A stretch of DNA of 58,115 nucleotides, from the NCBI GenBank assembly GCA_964547585.1, contig CAZJOI010000003.1:1-58115 (forward strand), written 5' to 3'. Below, in pieces: positions 34,191-42,228 of the stretch. Each line of letters opens with the position of its first letter. The first letter of the stretch is position 1. The position numbers and the translations under genes are program-made. The notes beneath the pieces are model-generated. The model was not told the DNA's origin, made no database searches, and saw only the letters and a list, made by a program, of their open reading frames with translations. Origin of the DNA: CAZSCF01 sp964547585 (GTDB taxonomy: Bacteria; Patescibacteriota; Minisyncoccia; Moranbacterales; UBA2206).

Positions 34191-34424
34191 TCATTTCTTT
34201 TTAATTATTAGCTTGTTGATGTTAACACAGTTAAAATCACATTTTACATTATTTGTTCCTTCCTTCAAAACATCCTCACCGCATTTTTTTACTTCCTCTT
34301 GACATTTAGCTTTGCTCTGAGAAAAATATTTCATATTTACTTCATAGCCAAAATAACTCAAGACAAATGTAGCAACAACAATGCTGCCGGCTATCCAAAT
34401 AATTGTTTTCAATAGAGCTACCAT
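34191..34424 (-). CDS. small membrane-anchored Cys protein, unknown function
   Basis: 77 residues: one helix (about 5-26), then a short extracytoplasmic tail with KCQEEVKKCGEDVL and KCDFNCVN, i.e. C-x6-C and C-x3-C. Similar in plan to the proteins at 5186 and 7726 but without the LKYC motif. Follows the nucleotide-sugar dehydrogenase by 20 bases in the same leftward operon; its C-terminal codons overlap a palindrome. No family recognised. Confidence 0.65.
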   Translation of the reverse strand: MVALLKTIIWIAGSIVVATFVLSYFGYEVNMKYFSQSKAKCQEEVKKCGEDVLKEGTNNVKCDFNCVNINKLIIKKK

Positions 34425-34444
34425 AAAAAAATTAAATTAATTAA

Positions 34445-35725
34445 TTATCTTCCAATTCCTTTGTATATTATACCATGTTTTTCTATTTCTTCTTTATTCA
34501 AAGCATTCATACCGTCAACAATTACCTTAATTCCATGCTTTTTGAATAGGGCTGGATCAATTTCCAAAAATTCTTTGTGATTAGTGGCCAAAACCAGTGC
34601 TTCTGATTTTTCTAGTAGTGATTCCAATGATTCAGTAGTTGAATTTTCTTTAGTGTGCGGGTCAAAAACAAAAATATTGGCCTCATGATGTTTGAGATGT
34701 TTGATTATTTTAATTACCGGCGATTCACGCAGATCGGCGATGTTTGCCTTATAGGAAATACCCAGGATTCCGACATTTGTTCCATTGAGAGGCATTTTTA
34801 CTTTATTCAGCGCATCTTGTAAGAGTTCCACGGTGTACTCCGGCATAGAATTATTGACTTTGCGGGCAATTTTCAAAAATTCATGATCAAATCCAGCCGT
34901 CTTGGCTCTTTCGATGAGGTAGTAGGGATCAACCGGAATACAATGCCCGCCAATTCCACGACTAGGCCAATGTGGCATAAAAGCAAAAGGCTTGGTTGAA
35001 GCACCCTTTATCACATCAACAATATCAATACCCAGTACATCAAAAGATTTAGCCAACTCATTTACGAAAGCTAGATTGATATCGCGGAATGAATTTTCCA
35101 CTATCTTTGTCGCTTCAGCCTCACGAATTGATTTCATTGGCATTATTGTTGCATCGACAACATCTTCATAGAATTTTACCGCCCAGTCCAATCCTTTTTC
35201 CGTAAAAGATCCGACAACTCGAGGAATATTGGTTACATTCCATTTTGGATCACCGGGATTTATTCTTTCAGGGCAATGAGCTAATTCATAATCCTTTCCA
35301 ACGGCAAAACCAGCCTGGTCAAACATTGGCTTAATAACCTCATCGCAAACACCCGGATTAATGGTTGATTCAATGACAACCAGTTGACCGGGGTTAAGAT
35401 TTTTTACAATAGCTTCGGTTGCTGTTTTGACTGGTTCAAGATCTGGATAGTGATTTTCATCAACTGGAGTTGGAACACACATAATAACAACATCTGACTT
35501 TTTTATTACCGAGGCATCATTTGTAGCCATAATTTTTACATTTGGTAAGTTTTTTTCCAAAAATTCTTCACTAATAGTGCTTTTGCCAGCATTAATGAGA
35601 TCATTCTTTCTGGTATCACTTTCCAGTCCATATACCTCATAACCCTTAAGAGCACATTGAACTGCTAGCGGAAGTCCAACATAGCCGAGACCTATAATAC
35701 ACACATTTTGAGAATTTTTTTCCAT
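34445..35725 (-). CDS. nucleotide-sugar dehydrogenase (WecC/VipA-like, UDP-HexNAc type)
   Basis: 426 residues. Rossmann GLGYVGLPLAVQCALKGYEV, CVPTPVDENHYPDL, VIESTINPGVCDEV, HCPERINPGDP, and the catalytic region SRGIGGHCIPVDPYYL with Cys near 261; C-terminal GISYKANIADLRESPV. The GHCIPVDP and CPERINPG signatures fit UDP-N-acetylhexosamine (mannosamine/glucosamine) 6-dehydrogenases rather than UDP-glucose dehydrogenase. Supplies HexNAc uronic acid. Own promoter just upstream. Confidence 0.93.
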   Translation of the reverse strand: MEKNSQNVCIIGLGYVGLPLAVQCALKGYEVYGLESDTRKNDLINAGKSTISEEFLEKNLPNVKIMATNDASVIKKSDVVIMCVPTPVDENHYPDLEPVKTATEAIVKNLNPGQLVVIESTINPGVCDEVIKPMFDQAGFAVGKDYELAHCPERINPGDPKWNVTNIPRVVGSFTEKGLDWAVKFYEDVVDATIMPMKSIREAEATKIVENSFRDINLAFVNELAKSFDVLGIDIVDVIKGASTKPFAFMPHWPSRGIGGHCIPVDPYYLIERAKTAGFDHEFLKIARKVNNSMPEYTVELLQDALNKVKMPLNGTNVGILGISYKANIADLRESPVIKIIKHLKHHEANIFVFDPHTKENSTTESLESLLEKSEALVLATNHKEFLEIDPALFKKHGIKVIVDGMNALNKEEIEKHGIIYKGIGR

Positions 35726-35752
35726 GCATTTCGTATTAATATTTACCTACAT

Positions 35753-35781
35753 ATAGTAAAACATCTTCGATATTTGCACAA
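35753..35781 (-). promoter_or_regulatory. promoter of the nucleotide-sugar dehydrogenase operon
   Basis: Minus strand TTGTGC (35776-35781), 17-base spacer, TACTAT (35753-35758); about 20 bases before the ATG at 35725. Confidence 0.5.
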
Positions 35782-35811
35782 GACACAGTTGAGCTATTAT
35801 TTATGAGGATA

Positions 35812-35840
35812 TTGACAATTTTCTTATTTTATGCTATGTT
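35812..35840 (+). promoter_or_regulatory. strong promoter of the 45-residue micro-gene
   Basis: TTGACA at 35812-35817, exactly 17 bases, TATGTT at 35835-35840. Back-to-back with the leftward dehydrogenase promoter. Confidence 0.7.
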
Positions 35841-35866
35841 TTTTAGTTAACTAATAAACTATTTTT

Positions 35867-36004
35867 ATGCAAAAAACTGACAAATTAGAAATTGTTTTTC
35901 ATCTGGGTTTGTATTCATTGGTTTTATTTGTGGGGGGACTTATGGGTTATGAACTTTGGAAATTTTCAACATTATTTACTCATATAATATTAGCTGCTAA
36001 GTAA
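35867..36004 (+). CDS. 45-residue single-helix membrane protein (novel micro-gene)
   Basis: MQKTDKLEIVFHLGLYSLVL... to ...HIILAAK. A hydrophilic N-terminus, one hydrophobic helix (about 11-27) and an amphipathic C-terminal piece with WKFSTLFTHIILAAK. It is the only sense reading of a 300-base interval that has a near-consensus promoter upstream and a good terminator downstream, so it is a complete one-gene transcription unit. No Shine-Dalgarno site. No family recognised; a small regulator of a membrane complex is possible but unproven. Confidence 0.65.
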   Translation: MQKTDKLEIVFHLGLYSLVLFVGGLMGYELWKFSTLFTHIILAAK

Positions 36005-36021
36005 AAGTTGAAACAACGCAA

Positions 36022-36055
36022 AAAAGGCGATGATCCTTGGTGATTGTCGCCTTTT
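36022..36055 (+). terminator. terminator of the micro-gene
   Basis: AAAAGGCGA pairs with TCGCCTTTT; loop about 16 bases with some internal pairing. Confidence 0.75.
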
Positions 36056-36107
36056 CGTTTTGGCAATTTTAAGATATAATCAAATTGTTAAAACAGAAAC
36101 AAAATAT

Positions 36108-37277
36108 ATGAAAATTGGAATTAATGCATCTTTCGCCAGAAAAATAAATACTGGCATTGGACAAGTGACGATTAACTTTCTAAAAGAACTTTCGAAATCA
36201 AAAAGGGATAAGTTTGTTTTGTATTTGGAAGAAGATTTGCCAAAAGATATTAAGTTGCCAAGAAATTTCAAAAAACGCATTTTTTTGCCTCTCTGGAAAA
36301 GGGATGATTTGGTCAGAAAAATTTGGTGGGAAAAAATAATGCTACCCAAAAAAATAAAGGAAGACAAGTGCGATGTTTTTTTGAGTTTGTATCAATGCCC
36401 AACTAAACTGGATAAAAGAATAAAGCACATTATGGTTGTTCATGATATTATTCCAGAACTTTTTCCTGAATATCTCAATAATTCGCGAAAAAGAATGTAT
36501 TGGAATCTCACCAAAAAGGCCATTCATCAGGCAGATAAAATTATGGCTATCTCCATTCGGACGGAAAAAGATTTAATTCAACATTTGAAAATTGATCCAA
36601 GAAAAATAACCGTTAATTACATTGATGTGGATGTGATTTATAAAAAAGAAGTAACAGATCTAGAAAGCAAGAAAGTTCTCAAGAAATATAAATTAAAGCC
36701 GGGTTATATCTATTCCGGTGGGGGACTGGAGGTTAGAAAAAATATGGAGGGGCTAATCAGAGCCTATTCATTACTTTTAAAAAACAATAAGAAAAGTCAG
36801 ACCATCCCAAATTTTCCACAACTAGTAATTTCTGGTAAATTGATGCCAGATCTTGCCCCACTTATAACTGATGCGGAAAAGCTGATTAAGGAATTAAATT
36901 TAACCAAGGACATAAAACTATTAGATTTTGTTCCTCAAGAAAATTTACCAGCTCTATACCAGAATGCCCGTATATTTGTCTTTCCATCACTCTACGAAGG
37001 ATTTGGTTTGGCAGTCTTGGAAGCTATGAATATGGGAACGCCGGTAATTGCTTCAAAGATTTCTTCCTTGCCTGAAGTTGGGCGAGATGCCATTCTTTAT
37101 TTTGATCCAAGGGATATACAAGATATGGCTATGGTGATAAAAAATGTTTTGCAAAACGAACATTTACGGACTGAACTAAAGCGTAGAGGCAAAGAAAGGG
37201 CACAGACTTTTGATTGGAAAAATTTTGTCAAAAAACTATTGGGCATAATCGAAAATAATTCTCCCAAGAAGAAATAA
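36108..37277 (+). CDS. glycosyltransferase family 4
   Basis: 389 residues from the ATG at 36108; a longer frame from 36030 would start inside the terminator stem of the previous gene. MKIGINASFARKINTGIGQ is the common start of the mannosyltransferase-type GT4 enzymes; HDIIPELFPEY, YSGGGLEVRKNMEGLI, FVPQENLPALYQNARIFVFPSLYEGFGLAVLEAMNMGTPVIAS follow in order, the last with the E-x7-E element. First of two similar GT4 genes bracketing the ligase gene. Confidence 0.93.
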   Translation: MKIGINASFARKINTGIGQVTINFLKELSKSKRDKFVLYLEEDLPKDIKLPRNFKKRIFLPLWKRDDLVRKIWWEKIMLPKKIKEDKCDVFLSLYQCPTKLDKRIKHIMVVHDIIPELFPEYLNNSRKRMYWNLTKKAIHQADKIMAISIRTEKDLIQHLKIDPRKITVNYIDVDVIYKKEVTDLESKKVLKKYKLKPGYIYSGGGLEVRKNMEGLIRAYSLLLKNNKKSQTIPNFPQLVISGKLMPDLAPLITDAEKLIKELNLTKDIKLLDFVPQENLPALYQNARIFVFPSLYEGFGLAVLEAMNMGTPVIASKISSLPEVGRDAILYFDPRDIQDMAMVIKNVLQNEHLRTELKRRGKERAQTFDWKNFVKKLLGIIENNSPKKK

Positions 37278-37285
37278 ATATTTTT

Positions 37286-38881
37286 ATGAATAACTTTTTT
37301 AAGTTTAGCATAAGGAACAATCTTTTGGTGGTTAGTGTGCTGCTGGTCTTTTTTTTGATTTTATTTTTTAATGTTGGCCTTCTGCCCATTGGCAATCTTG
37401 GCGACTTCCTCTTTTTTATTATTTTGACTTTTGCTTTTGCCTTTTACCGTCCCGGTTGGGCTTTTTTATTTTTTGTCGGAGCCATTGTCTTGGAAAACAT
37501 TACTCTGATTCCCAAGGAAATAGGCTTAATGATTCGACCTTATCAGCTATTGGGTTTTTTAATTTTGCTCGCAGTTGCTATTCGATTTTTTACTAAAAGG
37601 CTAAATTTCACTTTACCAAAATTAAAATGGTATGATGCAGCAATCATCTTGGTGGGGCTTTCAAGCTTTTTGAGTATCCTTATAGCCGAAAATCGATTCC
37701 TGAGTCTCAAACTTTCCATTGTTATTTGCTCTTTTGTTGCTTTGTATTTTTTAACACGTATCTTTATTCAAGATACAGAAGATGTTTTCAAGATAGTTCC
37801 TTTCTTTCTGGGTTCTTCTTTGGTGGTTATTTTTTATGGGATTTGGCAAAATATTCTTTTTTCAAAGGGCCTAAATTCATTTGAAGTGATGCCAGGCAGA
37901 CCCAATGCGACTTTTGCGGAAGCAGATTGGTTGGGAATCTTTTTGGTGTTATTTATAACTATTATTTATTCTCTGATTTTTTATTTTTATGTTAAAAAGG
38001 AGGATGATAAAATTTACGATTTACGATTTACGATTTACGATTTGCAAAAATTATTTTATTTCTTGTCTCTCATTATCACCTATGTTTTACTTATAATTAC
38101 AGTTTCGCGTAGTGCCTGGTTAGGAGCTGGAATCGCAAGTATCTTTTTTGCAATACTAATTTTATTACGTGATCGAAAAATCTTTTGGAAAACGATGCTT
38201 CTGATTATTCTTTCTGGAATAATAAGTTTAGTCATTGTTTACGTTTTTCATTTGACCACTTTTCAACTATTTAATCGCGCAGTCAGTACTGGCGGACTGC
38301 AAAAAATAACAGTTGCCTGTCCTTCGGAGTTCGACTCCGAATTGGAGTTGAGCTCCAATTTTACAATTAGCCATGTGTCAGAATTGGAAAAATATGGCTG
38401 TCGGCACATTAATCTGGAAGATATTAATCAAGAAAGAGATTCGGGACATCGGATACAAGAAATTTATCGCGCTGATCCAAATGTGAATATTCGCGCTGAA
38501 ATATATAAAAAGTCGTGGCAGCAAATAAAAACACATCCAATTTTAGGAATTGGGTGGGGAAATATTGGAGATGTTCTTGGAAAAGATGAACGGGGTGCCG
38601 GGCTCAATTCAAGCAATATTTTTCTCGAAATTTGGCTGGGTGCAGGAATTTTGGGAATCATTGCCTTTTTATCTGTTTGGGTGTATATTCTGTTGAAATC
38701 AGTCTATGCATTCTTCAATACAGAAGACAATTTAATTAAAGTTTTTTCCCTATTTATAGCCATTTCTTGGCTCGGGATCACAATTACCAACCTCTTTAAT
38801 GCCGGGATACTATTGGGATTTTTATGGGTATATATGGCAATTGCGTTAATTGAATACAAGAAAGATGCGAATAGGAATTGA
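37286..38881 (+). CDS. O-antigen ligase / polymerase-like membrane protein (Wzy_C type)
   Basis: 531 residues, about twelve helices, with the large external loop between about 330 and 420 and IGWGNIGDVLG...NIFLEIWLGAGILGIIAFL, the conserved C-terminal region of O-antigen ligase/polymerase proteins. Joins or polymerises lipid-linked glycan outside the membrane. Two repeat insertions lie in it: a heptamer array giving IYDLRFTIYDLQ (38012-38039) in a cytoplasmic loop and a double palindrome giving SEFDSELELSSNF (38323-38360) in the big external loop. Frame intact. Confidence 0.85.
   Translation: MNNFFKFSIRNNLLVVSVLLVFFLILFFNVGLLPIGNLGDFLFFIILTFAFAFYRPGWAFLFFVGAIVLENITLIPKEIGLMIRPYQLLGFLILLAVAIRFFTKRLNFTLPKLKWYDAAIILVGLSSFLSILIAENRFLSLKLSIVICSFVALYFLTRIFIQDTEDVFKIVPFFLGSSLVVIFYGIWQNILFSKGLNSFEVMPGRPNATFAEADWLGIFLVLFITIIYSLIFYFYVKKEDDKIYDLRFTIYDLQKLFYFLSLIITYVLLIITVSRSAWLGAGIASIFFAILILLRDRKIFWKTMLLIILSGIISLVIVYVFHLTTFQLFNRAVSTGGLQKITVACPSEFDSELELSSNFTISHVSELEKYGCRHINLEDINQERDSGHRIQEIYRADPNVNIRAEIYKKSWQQIKTHPILGIGWGNIGDVLGKDERGAGLNSSNIFLEIWLGAGILGIIAFLSVWVYILLKSVYAFFNTEDNLIKVFSLFIAISWLGITITNLFNAGILLGFLWVYMAIALIEYKKDANRN
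38012..38039. repeat. 4x heptamer ATTTACG inside ligase gene
   Basis: Four head-to-tail exact copies of ATTTACG, ending in ATTTGC. Three units equal 7 codons, so copy changes by three keep the frame. Confidence 0.9.
38323..38360. repeat. two adjacent small palindromes inside ligase gene
   Basis: TTCGGAGT-TCG-ACTCCGAA (38323-38341) followed directly by AATTGGAG-TTGAG-CTCCAATT (38340-38360), 8-bp arms each, sharing two bases. In frame. Confidence 0.85.
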
Positions 38882-40004
38882 CATTCGAAATATTGGTAAA
38901 AAAAGAACAGGCGACGAAGTTGTTTTTTTTAATCTGGTCAAAAATTTAGCCGCAATCGATAGTGAAAATAAATATTTTTTGTTTACGGACATCTTGGATA
39001 AAGAAAATATTATTGAAATAAAAAAAAGACTGAACATTGAAAATAAACAAAATTTTGAAATTGTTTCTCTGAATACTGCCAATAAATTTGTCTGGAATAT
39101 TTGGACTTTGCCAAAATATTTGCGAAATAATTCGCTGGATATTTATCAGACGCAATATATTACACCTTGGTTTGTCCCCAAGAATACTAAAATTATAACC
39201 ATTGTCCATGACATCTCCTTTAATTTTTATCCGCAATTTATTAAATTTTTTGATTTGCTGTTTTTGAAAATTTTGATTCCTGTGAGCCTCCGTAGAGCAG
39301 ATAAAATCATTGCTGTCTCGGAATTCACTGCTAATAAAATTATCAGATACTATAACATTAATCCAAAAAAGATTACCTGGATTCATAACGCATTTTCCGA
39401 AGATTTCTTGCGAGAAATTTCTCAGGAAGAGCTACTCAAAATACAAGAAAAATATAGTTTGCCGGAAAAATTCATTCTCTACTTAGGTACAATGCAACCA
39501 AGAAAAAATATTCCGCATCTAATTTCAGCCTTCGCTCGTATTAAAGATAGCTTAACTGACACCAAACTTGTTCTTTGCGGGAATAAGGAGGCACATAATT
39601 TTGATAAAAAAATAGAAAAGGCAATTGCTCAAAATGGTTTGCAAAACGATGTCTATTTTCCAGGCTATGTTGCCGACGAGGACAAGAGGGCTATTTTTAA
39701 GCTATCTAGAGTTTTTGTCTCTCCATCTCTCTATGAAGGATTTGGGATACCAATCCTAGAGGCCATGGCTTTGGGAATTCCAGTTTTAGCCTCGAAAATT
39801 CCACCACACGAAGAAATAGCTGGAGAAAGTATTTTGTTTTTTGAAATAAATAAAAAGGATGATTTTGAAAATAAACTGAAAGAGATTTGCCTGAATAATG
39901 ATTTAAGAGAAAACCTTGCAAAAAGGAGCAGGGAACAGGCTGGGAAATTTTCTTGGCGTAATTCGGCTGTGAAAATGTTGTCTATTTATGGCAAAACAAA
40001 GTAA
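38865..40004 (+). CDS. glycosyltransferase family 4
   Basis: 379 residues from the ATG at 38865, which overlaps the end of the ligase gene by 17 bases. MRIGIDIRNIGKKRTGDEV, IVHDISFNFYPQF, LYLGTMQPRKNIPHLISAFA, FPGYVADEDKRAIFK and SPSLYEGFGIPILEAMALGIPVLAS with the E-x7-E element are typical of GT4. Closely resembles the gene at 36108 in order of motifs. Acts on the cytoplasmic face in glycan unit assembly. Confidence 0.93.
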   Translation: MRIGIDIRNIGKKRTGDEVVFFNLVKNLAAIDSENKYFLFTDILDKENIIEIKKRLNIENKQNFEIVSLNTANKFVWNIWTLPKYLRNNSLDIYQTQYITPWFVPKNTKIITIVHDISFNFYPQFIKFFDLLFLKILIPVSLRRADKIIAVSEFTANKIIRYYNINPKKITWIHNAFSEDFLREISQEELLKIQEKYSLPEKFILYLGTMQPRKNIPHLISAFARIKDSLTDTKLVLCGNKEAHNFDKKIEKAIAQNGLQNDVYFPGYVADEDKRAIFKLSRVFVSPSLYEGFGIPILEAMALGIPVLASKIPPHEEIAGESILFFEINKKDDFENKLKEICLNNDLRENLAKRSREQAGKFSWRNSAVKMLSIYGKTK

Positions 40005-40082
40005 TTGTTTTATCTGTTGACCAAAAACTCGATTTATAGTAAACTAATCAATATTGTTTTTAATTATTTTAAAGAAAAATAA

Positions 40083-41303
40083 ATGTCTTATTTGCGAGAT
40101 ACTTCAACTAGTAATAATGATCTACAAAAACCTAAATTCTACAAGAGAAAATGGGTTATTGCTGTTGGAATAATTTTATTAATCGGCATTGCTTCGGGAG
40201 GCTTTTTTCTCTGGAAAACAGGTAGCGTTTTAAATAAAATATCCGGCGGAGGTATGTTTAGCAGCATATTACATGCTGTTCCGGGAGTTAAAGACACTCT
40301 TAAAGGTGAACAGGAAGGCAGAATCAATGTCGCACTTTTGGGTATGCGTGGGGAAGGCATTGAAGGTGGAGGACTTTTAACAGATACTATTATAATCGTA
40401 AGTATAGATCCGATACAAAATAAAGTAGCAATGATTTCTATTCCCAGAGATTTATACGTCAAAGTGCCAGGAACAGAAGATAATCAAAAAATCAATGCTG
40501 TGCATGCTTACGGAGAAGAAAAGAACAGGGGGCAGGGACTCAAAGATATGAAGACTATCCTAAGTGAAGTAACTGGCCTGTCTGTTGATTATGCAGCCAG
40601 TATTAACTTTGCAGGCTTTAAACAACTAATTGACACCATCGGTGGTATTGAAATAACATTAGAACAGCCTTTTACAGAAAATTTACAATTCAAGGGGCTC
40701 GAACGTAGATGCGATGGAGTTAATTTTACAGTTCCTTCTGGCAATTATGAAATAAAAAGAATTCAAAGAAAAAATGGAACATATTATGCCAATCCCAAAA
40801 AGTACCCTATGTGTTTTGCGAAAGAAGCTAGCACAGATGCCCTAGAATGCGGGGGGGACTTTATTATTCCAGCAGGCACTCAGACACTAGATGGAGATAA
40901 AGCCCTTTGCTTTGTAAGATCAAGAGTTACATCTAGCGACTTTGAAAGAGCCAAAAGACAACAAATTGTTATTCAAAATGTTAAAGATAAGTTGCTGAGC
41001 ACAGAAACATTAACGAGCTTCGATAAAATTAATCAGCTGTTTAATAATTTGGGAAATAATGTTAGATCGGATTTTCAACCATGGGAAATGAAGCGTCTTT
41101 TTGACATCTATAAAGGAATGGCGAATATTCAAATATATCAAAGAGTATTAGAAAACAGCGAAGAAGGTTTGCTCTATAATCCTCCAGCCAATGGAGCTGG
41201 ATATATTTTACTGCCTATTGGAGACAACTATGATCGAATTCACGATATGGCACAAAATATTTTCAATCTTCCTCCTCAATCAGACATAAAACCCAAAAAC
41301 TAA
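40083..41303 (+). CDS. LytR-CpsA-Psr (LCP) family glycopolymer transferase
   Basis: 406 residues. N-terminal helix (about 24-46), then an external LCP domain: LTDTIIIVSIDPIQNKVAMI, SIPRDLYVKVPG with the conserved Arg, GGIEITLEQP, and VRSRVTSSDFERAKRQQIVI with the second Arg cluster. LCP enzymes move a polyprenyl-pyrophosphate-linked glycopolymer onto peptidoglycan or protein. Its presence after the ligase gene predicts wall anchoring of the local polymer. A Cys-containing insertion (about 205-260) is larger than in most members. Confidence 0.93.
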   Translation: MSYLRDTSTSNNDLQKPKFYKRKWVIAVGIILLIGIASGGFFLWKTGSVLNKISGGGMFSSILHAVPGVKDTLKGEQEGRINVALLGMRGEGIEGGGLLTDTIIIVSIDPIQNKVAMISIPRDLYVKVPGTEDNQKINAVHAYGEEKNRGQGLKDMKTILSEVTGLSVDYAASINFAGFKQLIDTIGGIEITLEQPFTENLQFKGLERRCDGVNFTVPSGNYEIKRIQRKNGTYYANPKKYPMCFAKEASTDALECGGDFIIPAGTQTLDGDKALCFVRSRVTSSDFERAKRQQIVIQNVKDKLLSTETLTSFDKINQLFNNLGNNVRSDFQPWEMKRLFDIYKGMANIQIYQRVLENSEEGLLYNPPANGAGYILLPIGDNYDRIHDMAQNIFNLPPQSDIKPKN

Positions 41304-41317
41304 ACAATCTTTAATGT

Positions 41318-42133
41318 ATGGAATTATCGATAATTATCACAGGCTATAAAAATCCTGCTCTATTGAAGCTTTGTATTGATTATATAAAGAAATGTTTTTC
41401 CTATGAAAAAGAAAGATATGAAATTATCGTAACCTATTCCGAAACAGATGAATCTACAGGCATACTGATGAGAGAAGATTATCCGGAAATAAAATTCTTT
41501 CCTTTTTCAGAAAATGTTGGTTTTCAAGCTTTGGTGAAAAAGGGCTTATCGGAGAGTTCGGGTGATTATATTGTGATTTTTAACCACGATATAATAGTCC
41601 AGCAAAACTCCATTGAAAAACTCTTGGAATTTCTGAAAAAAAATCCCGAAGTAGGCTTGGTTGGTCCCAAGCTTTTAAGTTTTAATGAGAAACTTCAGTA
41701 TTCTTGTTTTCGCTTTTATTCACCTCTTACAATTATTTATCGTCGAACTTTTTTGGGTAAAATGTGGTTTGCCAAAAAACATTTGGATAGATTTTTAATG
41801 AAAGATTATGATCATAAAAACACAAGAGAGGTTGACTGGTTGATGGGATCTGCCATGCTAACTTCACGAAAGGCCATGGAAAAAGTCGGGCCAATGGACG
41901 AACGTTTTCAAATGTATATGGAAGACACTGACTGGTGTCGTCGTTTTTGGGAAAACAATTACAAGGTAATTTATTTTCCTGAAGCCGAGATGTATCATTA
42001 TCATGGTCGAGGATCAGCCGGAAAGGGAATTATTCGGCTAATTGTTTTCAATAAGCTAACTCGAATTCACATAGTAAGTGCTTTTAAATATTTTTTGAAA
42101 TATTTGGGAAAACCTTTACCTAAACATAATTAA
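41318..42133 (+). CDS. GT2 glycosyltransferase, rhamnosyltransferase-like
   Basis: 271 residues. LSIIITGYKNPALLKLCIDY, FSENVGFQALVKKGL, YIVIFNHDIIVQQNSIEKLL (metal/nucleotide site with HD in place of DD), VDWLMGSAMLTSRKAM and YMEDTDWCRRFWENNYKV are typical of the WbbL/WcaE-like inverting transferases that add rhamnose or related sugars. Fifteen bases after the LCP gene, same operon. Donor sugar not determinable. Confidence 0.9.
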   Translation: MELSIIITGYKNPALLKLCIDYIKKCFSYEKERYEIIVTYSETDESTGILMREDYPEIKFFPFSENVGFQALVKKGLSESSGDYIVIFNHDIIVQQNSIEKLLEFLKKNPEVGLVGPKLLSFNEKLQYSCFRFYSPLTIIYRRTFLGKMWFAKKHLDRFLMKDYDHKNTREVDWLMGSAMLTSRKAMEKVGPMDERFQMYMEDTDWCRRFWENNYKVIYFPEAEMYHYHGRGSAGKGIIRLIVFNKLTRIHIVSAFKYFLKYLGKPLPKHN

Positions 42134-42137
42134 AATA

Positions 42138-42215
42138 AGCGCTATCATGGCGCTTGAAATTCCGTCGCTCGTCCCAAAAGAAAATAAATTTTCTCTTGCA
42201 GACTCGCTAGGAATT
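42138..42215. repeat. intergenic imperfect palindrome
   Basis: AGCGC/GCGCT hairpin (42138-42154) followed by AATTCC-GTCGCTCGTC (about 42159-42173) that mirrors GACTCGCTAGGAATT (42201-42215). Fills the 95 bases between the GT2 and protease genes; no terminator T run. Confidence 0.45.
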
Positions 42216-42228
42216 ATAAAAAAGCTTT

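Noticed and set aside
42138..42215. tRNA gene between the GT2 and S41 protease genes
   Set aside because: Several hairpins are present but no T-loop GTTCRA motif, no anticodon arm and no CCA-type acceptor stem.
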